Assembly: GCF_001590865.1 (NCBI RefSeq)
Contig: NZ_BBUY01000030.1
Span: forward strand, 1 to 33,612
Direction of reading: 5' to 3'
Length of the DNA stretch: 33,612 nt
DNA from: Streptomyces sp. NBRC 110611
GTDB lineage: Bacteria; Actinomycetota; Actinomycetes; Streptomycetales; Streptomycetaceae
Numbering within the stretch: position 1 is the first letter of the stretch; every line of letters begins with the position of its first letter. Positions 13,569 through 22,215 of the stretch are shown here, one piece after another. The notes beneath the pieces are model-generated. The model was not told the origin of the DNA. It saw only the letters and a program-made list of their open reading frames with translations, and made no database searches. The translations under genes and the position numbers were made by a program.

Positions 13569-16055
13569 ATGGCAGCGGACAGGGCGGGGGACCCGGCGGA
13601 CAGCTCCGCGGGACGGTACGCGTCGTTCGACGTCGCGGACGCCGCCGTGCTGCTCGTGGACGCTCGGGGCCGGGTCGAGAACTGGCCCGGGACGGCCGAG
13701 CGCCTGCTGGGCCGCCCCGCCCGTGACACCGTCGGCCGTCCCGCCGCCGACCTGCTCACCCCCGACGACGCGGCCCGGCTGCCCGCCCTCGCCGCGGAGT
13801 GCCGGGCGCACGGCGGCTGGTACGGCCGGCTGGCGGCGCGGCGCCCCGACGGCCAACCGGCGGGCGTCCAGGCGCAGGTGGTCCCGGTGACCGACCGCGC
13901 GGGCCGGGCACACTGGCTCATCCTGGCGGCCGCCGCACCCGCGCACGGCTGGGAGGCGAGCCGGCCGGTGCTGGAACGGATCGTGGCGACCTCCCCCGTG
14001 GGCATGGCCATCGTGGACACCGATCTGCGGTACGTCTGGTCCAACCCGGCGCTGGAACAGTTCGGCGGCGGCCCCGCGCACCGGCGCCTCGGACGGCGGC
14101 TGGGGGAGATCCAGCCGGGCCTGGACGCCGCGGCGCTGGAGGCGCAGATGCGCCGCGTACTGCACACCGGCGAGCCGGTGACCGGCTACGAGCACGCCGG
14201 CCGTGTGGTCTCCGACCCGTACCACGAGCGCGCCCAGACCATGTCCTTCGTCCGCCTGGACGACCCCGACGGCCGGCCGCTCGGGGTCTGCTACACGGTC
14301 ATCGACGTCACCGAGCACTACCGCTCCCGTCGCCAGCTGGCCCTGCTGGACCGGGCCGGCGAATACATCGGCCGCACCCTCGACGTGATGCAGACCGCCC
14401 AGGACCTCGCGGACGTGGCGGTGCCCGAGCTCGCCGACTGCGTCGTCGTCGACCTGCTGGACTCCGTGGTCAGGGGCGAGGAACCGCTGCCGGGCCCGCT
14501 CAGCGACGCGGACACCGTCCCGCTGCGCCGCGGCGGCCAGCAGTCGCTGCGCGACGGTGTGCCCGAGTCCACGGTCGGGATCGGCGGCCTGGCCGGCTAC
14601 CACGCCTCGTCGCCGCCCGTCCGCGCGCTGGCCGGCGGCGGATCGTGGCGGGCCGAGCGGCTGGACCCGCGCGACCCCGACTGGGTGGCCGAGGTGCCCG
14701 GCGGACGCCGTGGGCACTTCGGCGAACTGGGCCTGCACACCGCCATGGTGGTCCCGATCCGCGCCCGCGGCACCACCATGGGCGTGACCACGTTCTTCCG
14801 CAGCCAGGGCGACGACGCGTTCACCGAGGACGACCTCCGCCTCGCCGAGGAGTTCGTCGCCCGGGCCGCGGTGTGCATGGACAACGCCCGCCGCTACACC
14901 CGGGAGCGCCAGACGGCGCTCGCCCTCCAGCGCAGCCTGCTGCCGCAGAGCTCCCCCGCCCAGGACGCCGTACGGGTCGCCTCCGCCTACCGTCCCGCCA
15001 ACGAGCTCGGCGACATCGGCGGCGACTGGTTCGACGTCATCGCGCTGTCCGGCGCACGGGTGGCCCTGGTCGTCGGCGAGGTCACCGGCCACGGCATCGA
15101 CGCCGTCGCCACCATGGGGCGGCTGCGGACCGCCGTACAGACCCTCGCGGCACTCGATCTGCGCCCCGAGGAGGTGCTCGCCCACCTCGACGACGTGGTC
15201 GACCGCCTGGCGCGGGAGGAGCAGGGCCGCCGGACGGGCGCCGTGGCGCTCGGCAGCAGCTGCCTGTACGCCGTCTACGACCCGATCGGCCGGACCTGCA
15301 CCATGGCCAGCGCGGGACACCCCGCGCCCGCCGTGGTCGCCCCAGACCGCACCGTCACCTCCACCGACCTGCCGGTGGGCCCGCAGCTGGGCGTCGGCGG
15401 CCTGCCCTTCGAGTCCTTCGAGCTGCCGGTGGCCGAGGGCAGTGTGCTCGCGCTGTACACCGACGGCCTGCTGTCCGGCGTCGCCCCCGGCCGCACCGGC
15501 CGGGAACGGCTGCACCGCGCCCTTGCGACACCCGGACTGACGCTCGACGCGCTCTGCTCCCATGTCGTCGACGAGCTGGTGTCCGCCCGGTCCCTGGACG
15601 ACGCCGCCCTCCTGCTCGCCGAGACCCGCGCCCTCGACACCGGCCGGTACGCCACCTGGGACCTGTCCGCCGACCCCGCGGTCGTCGCCGAGGCCCGCGC
15701 CGTCGTGACCGGACAGCTCGAACGCTGGGGCCTGGCGGACCTCGCCTTCACCACCGAACTCGTCGTCAGCGAACTGGTCACCAACGCCATCCGCTACGCC
15801 GCCGGCCCGATCCAGCTCCGCCTGATCCGCGGCCAGAACCTGATCTGCGAGGTGTCCGACGGCAGCAGCACCTCGCCGTACCTGCGGCACTCCCGCACGA
15901 CCGACGAGGGCGGCCGCGGGCTCTTCCTGATCTCCCAGTTCACCGACCACTGGGGGACCCGCTACACCACCCGGGGAAAGGTCATCTGGGCGGAACAGCC
16001 CTTCTCGGGACAGGACTCCGGGCCAGTGGTGCGGCCGGTGGGGGAGCAGGCCTGA
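13569..16055 (+). CDS. PAS-PAS-GAF-PP2C-HATPase signalling protein
   Basis: This is an 828-residue cytoplasmic regulator. PAS 1 (about 20-120) and PAS 2 (about 135-250, with PVGMAIVDTDLRYVWSNPAL) would sense signals. A GAF domain follows (about 265-440). Then comes a SpoIIE-type PP2C phosphatase (about 450-690) with GGDWFDV, GEVTGHGIDA, SAGHPAP, LYTDGLL and LDDAALLLA. A C-terminal RsbW-like HATPase (about 700-815) has ELVTNAIRYA and DEGGRGLFLI. This fused phosphatase/anti-sigma-kinase layout is common in streptomycetes and should act on an anti-anti-sigma partner, but none is encoded nearby. The usual Asp of the GDVxGHG metal motif is Glu here. The start ATG 13569 has GGAAGAG upstream. Confidence 0.9.
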   Translation: MAADRAGDPADSSAGRYASFDVADAAVLLVDARGRVENWPGTAERLLGRPARDTVGRPAADLLTPDDAARLPALAAECRAHGGWYGRLAARRPDGQPAGVQAQVVPVTDRAGRAHWLILAAAAPAHGWEASRPVLERIVATSPVGMAIVDTDLRYVWSNPALEQFGGGPAHRRLGRRLGEIQPGLDAAALEAQMRRVLHTGEPVTGYEHAGRVVSDPYHERAQTMSFVRLDDPDGRPLGVCYTVIDVTEHYRSRRQLALLDRAGEYIGRTLDVMQTAQDLADVAVPELADCVVVDLLDSVVRGEEPLPGPLSDADTVPLRRGGQQSLRDGVPESTVGIGGLAGYHASSPPVRALAGGGSWRAERLDPRDPDWVAEVPGGRRGHFGELGLHTAMVVPIRARGTTMGVTTFFRSQGDDAFTEDDLRLAEEFVARAAVCMDNARRYTRERQTALALQRSLLPQSSPAQDAVRVASAYRPANELGDIGGDWFDVIALSGARVALVVGEVTGHGIDAVATMGRLRTAVQTLAALDLRPEEVLAHLDDVVDRLAREEQGRRTGAVALGSSCLYAVYDPIGRTCTMASAGHPAPAVVAPDRTVTSTDLPVGPQLGVGGLPFESFELPVAEGSVLALYTDGLLSGVAPGRTGRERLHRALATPGLTLDALCSHVVDELVSARSLDDAALLLAETRALDTGRYATWDLSADPAVVAEARAVVTGQLERWGLADLAFTTELVVSELVTNAIRYAAGPIQLRLIRGQNLICEVSDGSSTSPYLRHSRTTDEGGRGLFLISQFTDHWGTRYTTRGKVIWAEQPFSGQDSGPVVRPVGEQA

Positions 16056-16104
16056 CGGCGGCGGCCGGCCGCATGCGCCGGGTGCCGCCCCGCAGTCCGG
16101 CTCC

Positions 16105-16123
16105 GGTGCCCGGCCCCGGCACC
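16105..16123 (+). terminator. Short hairpin after the PP2C gene
   Basis: GGTGCC (16105-16110) and GGCACC (16118-16123) form a perfect six-base stem with a seven-base loop, 50 bases after the phosphatase stop and 110 bases before sbcD. Confidence 0.4.
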
Positions 16124-16232
16124 TGACACGGTGCCCGCCACCGGACTCACCCGCCACGGGTGCGAGAATGCGATGTCGGATCGGCGGCCGGTAGGCAAGC
16201 GGAGGGGAAAACGTGCAGGTCGGAGCGGACAG

Positions 16233-17399
16233 TTGAGATTCCTGCACACCTCCGACTGGCATCTGGGGCGGTCCTTCCACCGTGTGAACCTGCTCACCGC
16301 CCAGCGGGCGTTCCTCGACCACCTCGTCGAGACGGTGCGCGCCCGGGAGATCGACGCGGTGCTGGTCGCCGGCGACGTCTACGACCGGGCCGTGCCGCCG
16401 CTCGCCGCCGTCGAACTCTTCGACGACGCCCTGCACCGGCTCGCCGGCCTCGGCGTACCCACCGTCATGATCTCCGGCAACCACGACTCCGCCCGCCGCC
16501 TCGGCGTCGGCTCCGGACTGATGGAGCGCGCCGGGATCCACCTGCGCACCGACCCGGCCGGCTGCGGCACGCCCGTCCTGCTCACCGACGCGCACGGCCC
16601 GGTGGCGCTCTACGGACTGCCCTACCTGGAACCCGCCCTGGCACGGGACACCCTCGGCGCGGCACGGGCCGACCACGCGGCCGTGCTGGGCGCGGCCATG
16701 GACCGGGTACGGGCCGACCTCGCCGGCCGCCCGGAGGGGACGCGCTCGGTGGTGCTGGCGCACGCCTTCGTCACCGGCGGCGCGGTGAGCGACAGCGAGC
16801 GCGACATCACCGTCGGCGGGGCCGCCTCCGTCCCCGCGGCCGTCTTCGACGGCGTGGACTACGCCGCCCTCGGCCATCTGCACGGCTGCCAGACCCTCAC
16901 GGAGCGGATCCGCTACTCCGGATCGCCGCTCGCCTACTCCTTCTCCGAGGCAGGCCACCGCAAGTCGGCCTGGGTGGTCGACCTCGACGCGGCCGGCGCC
17001 GTGCGGGCCGAGCGGGTGGACTGTCCGGTGCCGCGGCCGCTGGCCCGGCTCCGCGGACCCCTGGAACGGCTGCTGGACGACCCGGCGCTGGCCCGCCACG
17101 AGGACTCCTGGCTGGAGGCGACGCTCACCGACGCCGCCCGCCCGCCCGAGCCGATGGCCCGGCTCGCCAAGCGCTTCCCCCACATTCTTGCTCTCGTCTT
17201 CGACCCCGAGGAGGAACCCGCCCGCGCCGCGGCCTCGTACGCCCAGCGGCTCCGGGGGCGCAGCGACCAGGAGATCGCCGAGGACTTCGTGGCGCACGTA
17301 CGGCCCGGCCGCACGGCCGATGCGCAGGAACGCGCCGAACTGCGCTCGGCCATCGACGAGGTACGCCTCGACGAGGCGGCGGCCGAGGGGGCGCGATGA
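16233..17399 (+). CDS. sbcD: Nuclease SbcCD subunit D
   Basis: This 388-residue metallophosphoesterase is the nuclease subunit of SbcCD, the bacterial Mre11, which cuts DNA hairpins and processes blocked ends together with the SbcC ATPase. All phosphoesterase motifs are present: HTSDWHLG (about 4-11), AGDVYDRAVPP, SGNHDSARR, LAHAFVTGGAVSDSER and ALGHLHG. A capping domain and a C-terminal SbcC-binding helix region follow. The start is TTG 16233 with GGAG seven bases upstream (16222-16225). This places HTSDWHLG at the N-terminus as in the family, and longer starts to 16131 add an unrelated basic leader. The stop overlaps the sbcC start (ATGA), showing coupled translation. Confidence 0.93.
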   Translation: MRFLHTSDWHLGRSFHRVNLLTAQRAFLDHLVETVRAREIDAVLVAGDVYDRAVPPLAAVELFDDALHRLAGLGVPTVMISGNHDSARRLGVGSGLMERAGIHLRTDPAGCGTPVLLTDAHGPVALYGLPYLEPALARDTLGAARADHAAVLGAAMDRVRADLAGRPEGTRSVVLAHAFVTGGAVSDSERDITVGGAASVPAAVFDGVDYAALGHLHGCQTLTERIRYSGSPLAYSFSEAGHRKSAWVVDLDAAGAVRAERVDCPVPRPLARLRGPLERLLDDPALARHEDSWLEATLTDAARPPEPMARLAKRFPHILALVFDPEEEPARAAASYAQRLRGRSDQEIAEDFVAHVRPGRTADAQERAELRSAIDEVRLDEAAAEGAR

Positions 17400-20300
17400 G
17401 ACTGCACCGGCTGACGGTGACCGCCTTCGGGCCGTTCGCCGCCACCCAGACCGTCGACTTCGACCGGCTCGCGCGCGACGGGCTGTTCCTGCTGCACGGT
17501 CCGACCGGCGCGGGCAAGACCTCCGTCCTGGACGCGGTGTGCTTCGCGCTGTACGGATCGGTGCCCGGCACGCGGCAGAACGGCCAGGCGCTGCGCAGCG
17601 ATCTCGCGGACCCGCTGACCCTCACCGAGGTCGTCCTCGAACTGACCGTGGCCGGACGGCGGCTGGAGCTCGTCCGGCTGCCCGAGCAGCACCGCCCCAA
17701 GAAGCGGGGCAGCGGGACGACGAAGGAGAAGGCACAGAGCCGGCTCCGGGAGTTCGTACCGCACGGCGACGGTGGGACGGGCGAGTGGAAGGCGCTGAGC
17801 CGCTCGCACCAGGAGATCGGCGAGGAGATCGGACAGCTGCTCGGGATGAACAAGGAGCAGTTCTGCCAGGTCGCCCTGCTGCCGCAGGGGGACTTCGCGC
17901 GCTTTCTGCGGGCCGACGCGGAGGCCCGCGCCCGGCTGCTCGGACGGCTCTTCGACACCCAACGCTTCGCCGCGCTCGAGGAGCGGCTGAACGCGCGCCG
18001 CAGGACCGCCGCGGACCAGGTCGTGGCGGGTGACGAGCGGCTGCTGGCGCTGGCGCACCGGATGGCGGAGGCGGCCGGCGAGAGCGACGGCCCGGCGGCT
18101 GCCGTGGGTCCGGCCGGCCTGACCGCTGCCGTGGGCCCGGCCGGCGGGCGCCGGCGGACGACGACGGGCCGGCGGACGGCGACGGGGGCGGCTACGGCTG
18201 CGGGGACGGTGACCGCGACCGTACCGGGGCAGGCCGGCGGCGGCGGACGAGGCGGCCGGCGCGGAGCCGCCGCGTCGGCCGGCCCCGGCGGCGAGGCCCC
18301 GGCGGCACCGGGCCCCGGCGAGCCGGGCTTCACCGAGGCCGTGCTGGCCGGCGCCGCGATCGCCAGGGTGAACGCACGGGAGCGGCTGGAGATCGCCCGG
18401 GCCGCGGAGCGGGCGGCCGAGGAGGCCGAGCAGGACGCGGCCGGGCGGCTGACCGAGGCCCGCGAGCGGCACCGCCTCCAGCAGCGGTACGCCGACGCCC
18501 GCCGCCGGGCCGCCCGGCTCGACGCACACGCCGAGGAGCGGGAGCGCACCCGCGAACGGCTGGCACGGGCCCGTGCCGCCGCCGAGGTCGCACCCGCGCT
18601 CGCCCTGCGCGACGCCGCCCGGCGCGAACTGGACACCGCGCGGCGCGCCGAGCGCCGGCACCGCGACCCGCTGCCGTCCGGCCTCGCGGACGCCGGAAGC
18701 GGGCAACTCGCCGCCGAGGAAGCCCGGTTGCGGGAGGAGCTGGGATCGCTCGGGGCGGCCCGGCGGGCCGAACGGCGGGCCGCCGACATCGGCCGCGAAC
18801 GGGACGCCCTCGACCGCGAGGCGCGCGCCGACGAGCAGACGCTGCTGGACGCCGCCGAATGGCTCGCCGGCTGGGACGGCACCCGCCGCGCCCACCAGCG
18901 GCGCATCGACACCGCCCAGGAAGCCGCGACCCGGGCCGAACAGCTCGGCGCCCGGATCGAACCGGCCGGGGAACGCCTCGCCGCGGCCCGCCGCCGCGAC
19001 CGGCTCGACGGCGAACTCCGGGCGGCGGAAGGCGAACTGCTCGCCGCCCGGGAACGCTCCGCGGCGGCACACGAGCACTGGCTCGACCTCAAGGACCGCC
19101 GGCTGCGCGGCATCGCCGCCGAGCTCGCGGCCGGGCTGCGCGACGGCCGGGCGTGCGCGGTGTGCGGGTCCACCGACCACCCCGATCCGGCCCGGGCCGG
19201 CGCCGGCCATGTGGACCGCGCCGCCGAGGAGGCCGCGCTGGCCGCGCACCGCCGGGCCGAGGAGACCCGGCAGCGGGCCGAGGCGGACCTCCAGTCGGTC
19301 AGGGAGGCCCTGGCCGGCGCCACCGCCGCCGCGGGCGACACCCCGGCCGCCGAACTCGCCGACCGGCTCGAAGAGCTGCGCACCGCGCACGACCGCGACC
19401 ATGAGCTCGGCGCGGACCTGCACGCCGCCCGCGAGGCGCTCGCCCGTGCCGAGCGGGAGTACGAACGGCGGCTCGCCGACCAGCAGCAGGCCGACCGCCG
19501 GGCCGCCGCCCGCACCTCCCGCCGCGACGCCCTCGACCGCGAACGGGCCGCCCTGGACGAGGAACTGGACCGGGCACGGGGCGACAGCGCGAGCGTCGCC
19601 GAACGGGCCGGCCGGCTGGAGCAGCAGGTGGCGGTGCTCGCCGCCGCGGCCGAGGCGTCCCGTACGGCGGAGGCCTGCGTCCAGCGGGTCGGGGAAGCCG
19701 ACGACGGGGCGTCCGACGCCGCCCACCGGGCCGGGTTCGCCACCCCGCAGGCCGCCGCCGAGGCCCTGCTGCGGGACGACGCCTGGCAGGCCCTGCAACA
19801 ACGGCTCGACGACTGGCAGGCCGAATCGGCCGCCGTGACGGCCGAGTTGGCCGACCCCGAGGCGCGGACCGCGGCCGGACTGCCGCCCGCCGACCCGGAG
19901 GCCGCGCGGACCGCGCACCGGGCCGCCGCGGACCGGCTGCGCGCGGCCGCGACGGCCCACACCACCGCCCGGGAACGCCTCACCGCACTCGACCGGCTCT
20001 CCACCCGCGCCGAGGACGACGCCCGCCGGCTGGCCCCGCTGCGCGCCGCCCACGACCGGATCGCCCGGCTCGCCGCCCTCGCCTCCGGCACCTCCGCCGA
20101 GAACGAGCGGCGGATGCGCCTGGAGTCGTACGTCCTCGCCGCCCGGCTCGAACAGGTCGCGGCCGCCGCCAGCGTCCGGCTGCACCGGATGTCCGCCGGC
20201 CGCTACACCCTCGTCCACTCCGACGAACGGGCCGGCGGCGCCCGGCGCTCCGGCCTCGGACTGCACGTCATCGACGCCTGGACCGGCCGCGAACGGGACA

Positions 20301-20611
20301 CCGCCGGCCTCTCCGGCGGCGAGACCTTCTTCGCCTCGCTCGCCCTGGCCCTGGGCCTCGCCGATGTCGTCACCGACGAGGCGGGCGGCACCCGGCTGGA
20401 CACCCTCTTCATCGACGAGGGCTTCGGCAGCCTCGACGAACAGACCCTCGACGAGGTCCTCGACGTCCTCGACTCCCTCCGCGAACGCGACCGCAGCGTC
20501 GGCATCGTCAGCCACGTCGCCGACCTCAGACGACGCATCCCGGCACAGCTGGAGGTCGTCAAGGACCGGGCGGGCTCGACGGTGCGGCACAGCGTCCCCG
20601 ACGGCTGCTGA
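17396..20611 (+). CDS. sbcC: Nuclease SbcCD subunit C (SMC-like ATPase)
   Basis: This 1071-residue Rad50-like ATPase pairs with SbcD. Walker A GPTGAGKTS is at residues 35-43. The Q-loop region (QFCQVALLPQGDFARFL) is near 155-170. Two long Arg/Ala/Glu-rich coiled coils flank a zinc hook CAVC (first Cys about residue 587). The ABC signature LSGGETFFASLALALG (about 972-987) and Walker B DTLFIDEGFGSLD (about 1000-1012) close the head domain. The ATG at 17396 overlaps the sbcD stop. Residues about 223-310 are an Ala/Gly/Thr/Arg low-complexity insert in the first arm containing a tandem duplication (AAVGPAG twice), unlike the surrounding coiled coil. The head domains are intact, so the protein should be active. 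Confidence 0.92.
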   Translation: MRLHRLTVTAFGPFAATQTVDFDRLARDGLFLLHGPTGAGKTSVLDAVCFALYGSVPGTRQNGQALRSDLADPLTLTEVVLELTVAGRRLELVRLPEQHRPKKRGSGTTKEKAQSRLREFVPHGDGGTGEWKALSRSHQEIGEEIGQLLGMNKEQFCQVALLPQGDFARFLRADAEARARLLGRLFDTQRFAALEERLNARRRTAADQVVAGDERLLALAHRMAEAAGESDGPAAAVGPAGLTAAVGPAGGRRRTTTGRRTATGAATAAGTVTATVPGQAGGGGRGGRRGAAASAGPGGEAPAAPGPGEPGFTEAVLAGAAIARVNARERLEIARAAERAAEEAEQDAAGRLTEARERHRLQQRYADARRRAARLDAHAEERERTRERLARARAAAEVAPALALRDAARRELDTARRAERRHRDPLPSGLADAGSGQLAAEEARLREELGSLGAARRAERRAADIGRERDALDREARADEQTLLDAAEWLAGWDGTRRAHQRRIDTAQEAATRAEQLGARIEPAGERLAAARRRDRLDGELRAAEGELLAARERSAAAHEHWLDLKDRRLRGIAAELAAGLRDGRACAVCGSTDHPDPARAGAGHVDRAAEEAALAAHRRAEETRQRAEADLQSVREALAGATAAAGDTPAAELADRLEELRTAHDRDHELGADLHAAREALARAEREYERRLADQQQADRRAAARTSRRDALDRERAALDEELDRARGDSASVAERAGRLEQQVAVLAAAAEASRTAEACVQRVGEADDGASDAAHRAGFATPQAAAEALLRDDAWQALQQRLDDWQAESAAVTAELADPEARTAAGLPPADPEAARTAHRAAADRLRAAATAHTTARERLTALDRLSTRAEDDARRLAPLRAAHDRIARLAALASGTSAENERRMRLESYVLAARLEQVAAAASVRLHRMSAGRYTLVHSDERAGGARRSGLGLHVIDAWTGRERDTAGLSGGETFFASLALALGLADVVTDEAGGTRLDTLFIDEGFGSLDEQTLDEVLDVLDSLRERDRSVGIVSHVADLRRRIPAQLEVVKDRAGSTVRHSVPDGC

Positions 20612-20649
20612 CCGCCCGCCGGGGGGCGCTTCCGGCCCGCTCGGCGGTC
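20610..20649. terminator. Hairpin between sbcC and lipoprotein gene
   Basis: An outer stem GACCGCC/GGCGGTC (20610-20616 with 20643-20649) contains an inner GCCGG/CCGGC stem (20618-20622 with 20632-20636). It lies between convergent stops and probably ends both transcripts. Confidence 0.5.
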
Positions 20650-20659
20650 CTCACAGCCC

Positions 20660-22039
20660 TCAGTCGAGGTACTCGACCTTGATCGGGGCAGAGTTGTTGT
20701 CCGGGTCCGGGTCCTTCGGATCGGAGCGCACGGAGATCGTGCCCTGGGCTCCCTCGACCCGCTTGTCGATACGAACCCGCAGCGTCGGGGTGGTCATCCC
20801 GCCGGGGCACCCTATCGTCCCGTTCTTCTCCTCGGTGTATCCACAGAAGAGGATTTCGCCGGGCTCCCCCTCGCGGTGCCCCTCCAGGCTGACGCCCTCG
20901 GGCAGGGTCAGCCGCACGTCATCCGGGGAGTGGCCGCCGTCCAGGGCCAGCACATCGATGTCGAGCGACCGGCCCACCCTGCCTTTGATGGTGAATCCGG
21001 CGGTCTGCAGGTCGTGGATCCGGGTGGTGCGGAACGTCAGCTCACCGCCGGCCTGCTCGGTGCTCCCGTTCCCGGCGAAACCGCTGCCGCTGCCGTCGAC
21101 GGGACGGAGCCCGAGCGGCGCGCCGGTTCCCCGCGGGGCCGAGCCGGGAAGCAGTTCGGCGATCGGCATGTCGTGGGCCCGGTACACGGTGTAGGAGAGC
21201 TTCCCCTGCCTCCCTGTCCTGTCGGCCACGGCCGTGATCGGCTTGTCGGTTTCGTAGGCCGCCCCGGCCGGCAGCGGGCCGGAGACCTGGCACACCGCCT
21301 TGGCGGGCGAGACGGCCTTGTCATAGCGGCAGTTGCCGTACTGCCTGCGCAGGCTTGTCTGCCCCTTCGCCTCCACCACGAGGCTGAGGTCGTCGTCGAT
21401 ACCGATGTCTCCGCGGTTGCCGAAGGCGGGCGTCAGCTTCACCTCGGAGCCGGGCTGCACGCCGGTCAGCGGCTCCTCCTCCTGACGCGACGTCAAGAAG
21501 GGCGAACCGATGACCAGTTGGGTGGTGTGGTGCACGGTGGGCGCGTTGGCGCTGGTGACGGTGGTCTTCACGGGTCCGGCCGGGCCCTTCGCCGCACCCG
21601 GTCGTGACTTCATGCTGAACGGCGCGAATATTGCGTCCTTGCCCTCCTCGACATCCCTCGGGGAGCAGGTGATGACGTCACCGGAGCGTGCGCACCCCTC
21701 CTGGGTGTCCACCCGCTCGATACTCGCCCTGTTCGTGACGGCGGACAGATCAATGGTCACCTTGACGTTCTTGGCGGTGAGCGGCTCTTTGCCCGGGGAA
21801 CGCCCGCTCGCTCGCAAACCGATGGAGTAGGCCTGGCCCGGCATGTCGGTGGCCTGGTCGCCGTCCGACTCCGTGAGGTGGTGAAGGTAGTACGTACCCG
21901 GCGCGTCCACCTTCACTTCCGCGGCCCGGGAGGGCTTCTCCGCCCCGGAGGACCGCTCCGCGCCGCAGGAAGCCACCGTCCCGCCGAGCACGACCAGCAG
22001 CGCGGCCACCCCGCCTGAGGCCGCACGTCGCCGTCGCAT
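20660..22039 (-). CDS. Secreted lipoprotein with beta-sandwich repeats
   Basis: This encodes about 459 residues with an Arg-rich N-terminus (MRRRRAASGG), a hydrophobic core and a lipobox TVASC, so it should be lipid-anchored outside the membrane. The mature protein is rich in beta-type segments and repeats phrases such as VKVTIDLSAVTNRASIERV, LTPAFGNRGDIGIDDDLSLVVEA and DPDPDNNSAPIKVEYLD. The last resembles DUF11-type extracellular repeats. Several Cys residues (EGCARSGDVITC, NCRYDKAVSPAKAVC, FCGYTEEKNGTIGC) could pair in disulfides. I do not recognise a family for the whole protein. ATG 22039 is preceded by GAGAG; ATG 22060 is an alternative seven codons upstream without a ribosome-binding site. 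It may be a surface adhesin or binding protein. Confidence 0.72.
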   Translation of the reverse strand: MRRRRAASGGVAALLVVLGGTVASCGAERSSGAEKPSRAAEVKVDAPGTYYLHHLTESDGDQATDMPGQAYSIGLRASGRSPGKEPLTAKNVKVTIDLSAVTNRASIERVDTQEGCARSGDVITCSPRDVEEGKDAIFAPFSMKSRPGAAKGPAGPVKTTVTSANAPTVHHTTQLVIGSPFLTSRQEEEPLTGVQPGSEVKLTPAFGNRGDIGIDDDLSLVVEAKGQTSLRRQYGNCRYDKAVSPAKAVCQVSGPLPAGAAYETDKPITAVADRTGRQGKLSYTVYRAHDMPIAELLPGSAPRGTGAPLGLRPVDGSGSGFAGNGSTEQAGGELTFRTTRIHDLQTAGFTIKGRVGRSLDIDVLALDGGHSPDDVRLTLPEGVSLEGHREGEPGEILFCGYTEEKNGTIGCPGGMTTPTLRVRIDKRVEGAQGTISVRSDPKDPDPDNNSAPIKVEYLD

Positions 22040-22172
22040 GCCCGCTCTCGAAACCTTCATGCAGGACCAGACCGAACGGGGTGCCGAACGGTTGCCGGGA
22101 CACGGCTACGAAACGGACGCGGAAGGGTGACGGACCGGACGCGGCCGGCAGGCGACGTCCGTTCCGTCGCGA

Positions 22173-22210
22173 CGCCCGGCAACGTCCTCCCGGGCGGACG
22201 TTGCCGGGCG
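22173..22210 (-). terminator. Strong terminator of the DUF885 gene
   Basis: A perfect 15-bp stem (22173-22187 with 22196-22210) encloses an eight-base loop. It lies six bases past the stop codon on the minus strand and is the longest perfect hairpin noticed in the window. Confidence 0.75.
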
Positions 22211-22215
22211 GGGCG

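Noticed and set aside
12479..14167. N-terminal extension of the SseB-like frame on the minus strand up to 14167
   Set aside because: It runs antisense through the YigZ and PP2C genes. A good ribosome-binding site sits before ATG 12478.
16131..16232. Earlier start of sbcD
   Set aside because: The SbcD family begins almost directly with the HTSDWHLG motif, and TTG 16233 has a well-placed GGAG.
16934..20590. Very long open frame on the minus strand opposite sbcD and sbcC, with others at 17125-20091 and 13164-17297
   Set aside because: They are antisense shadows of strongly supported genes. Translations are Gly/Ala/Arg/Ser-rich without domains, and extreme GC content removes stop codons by chance.
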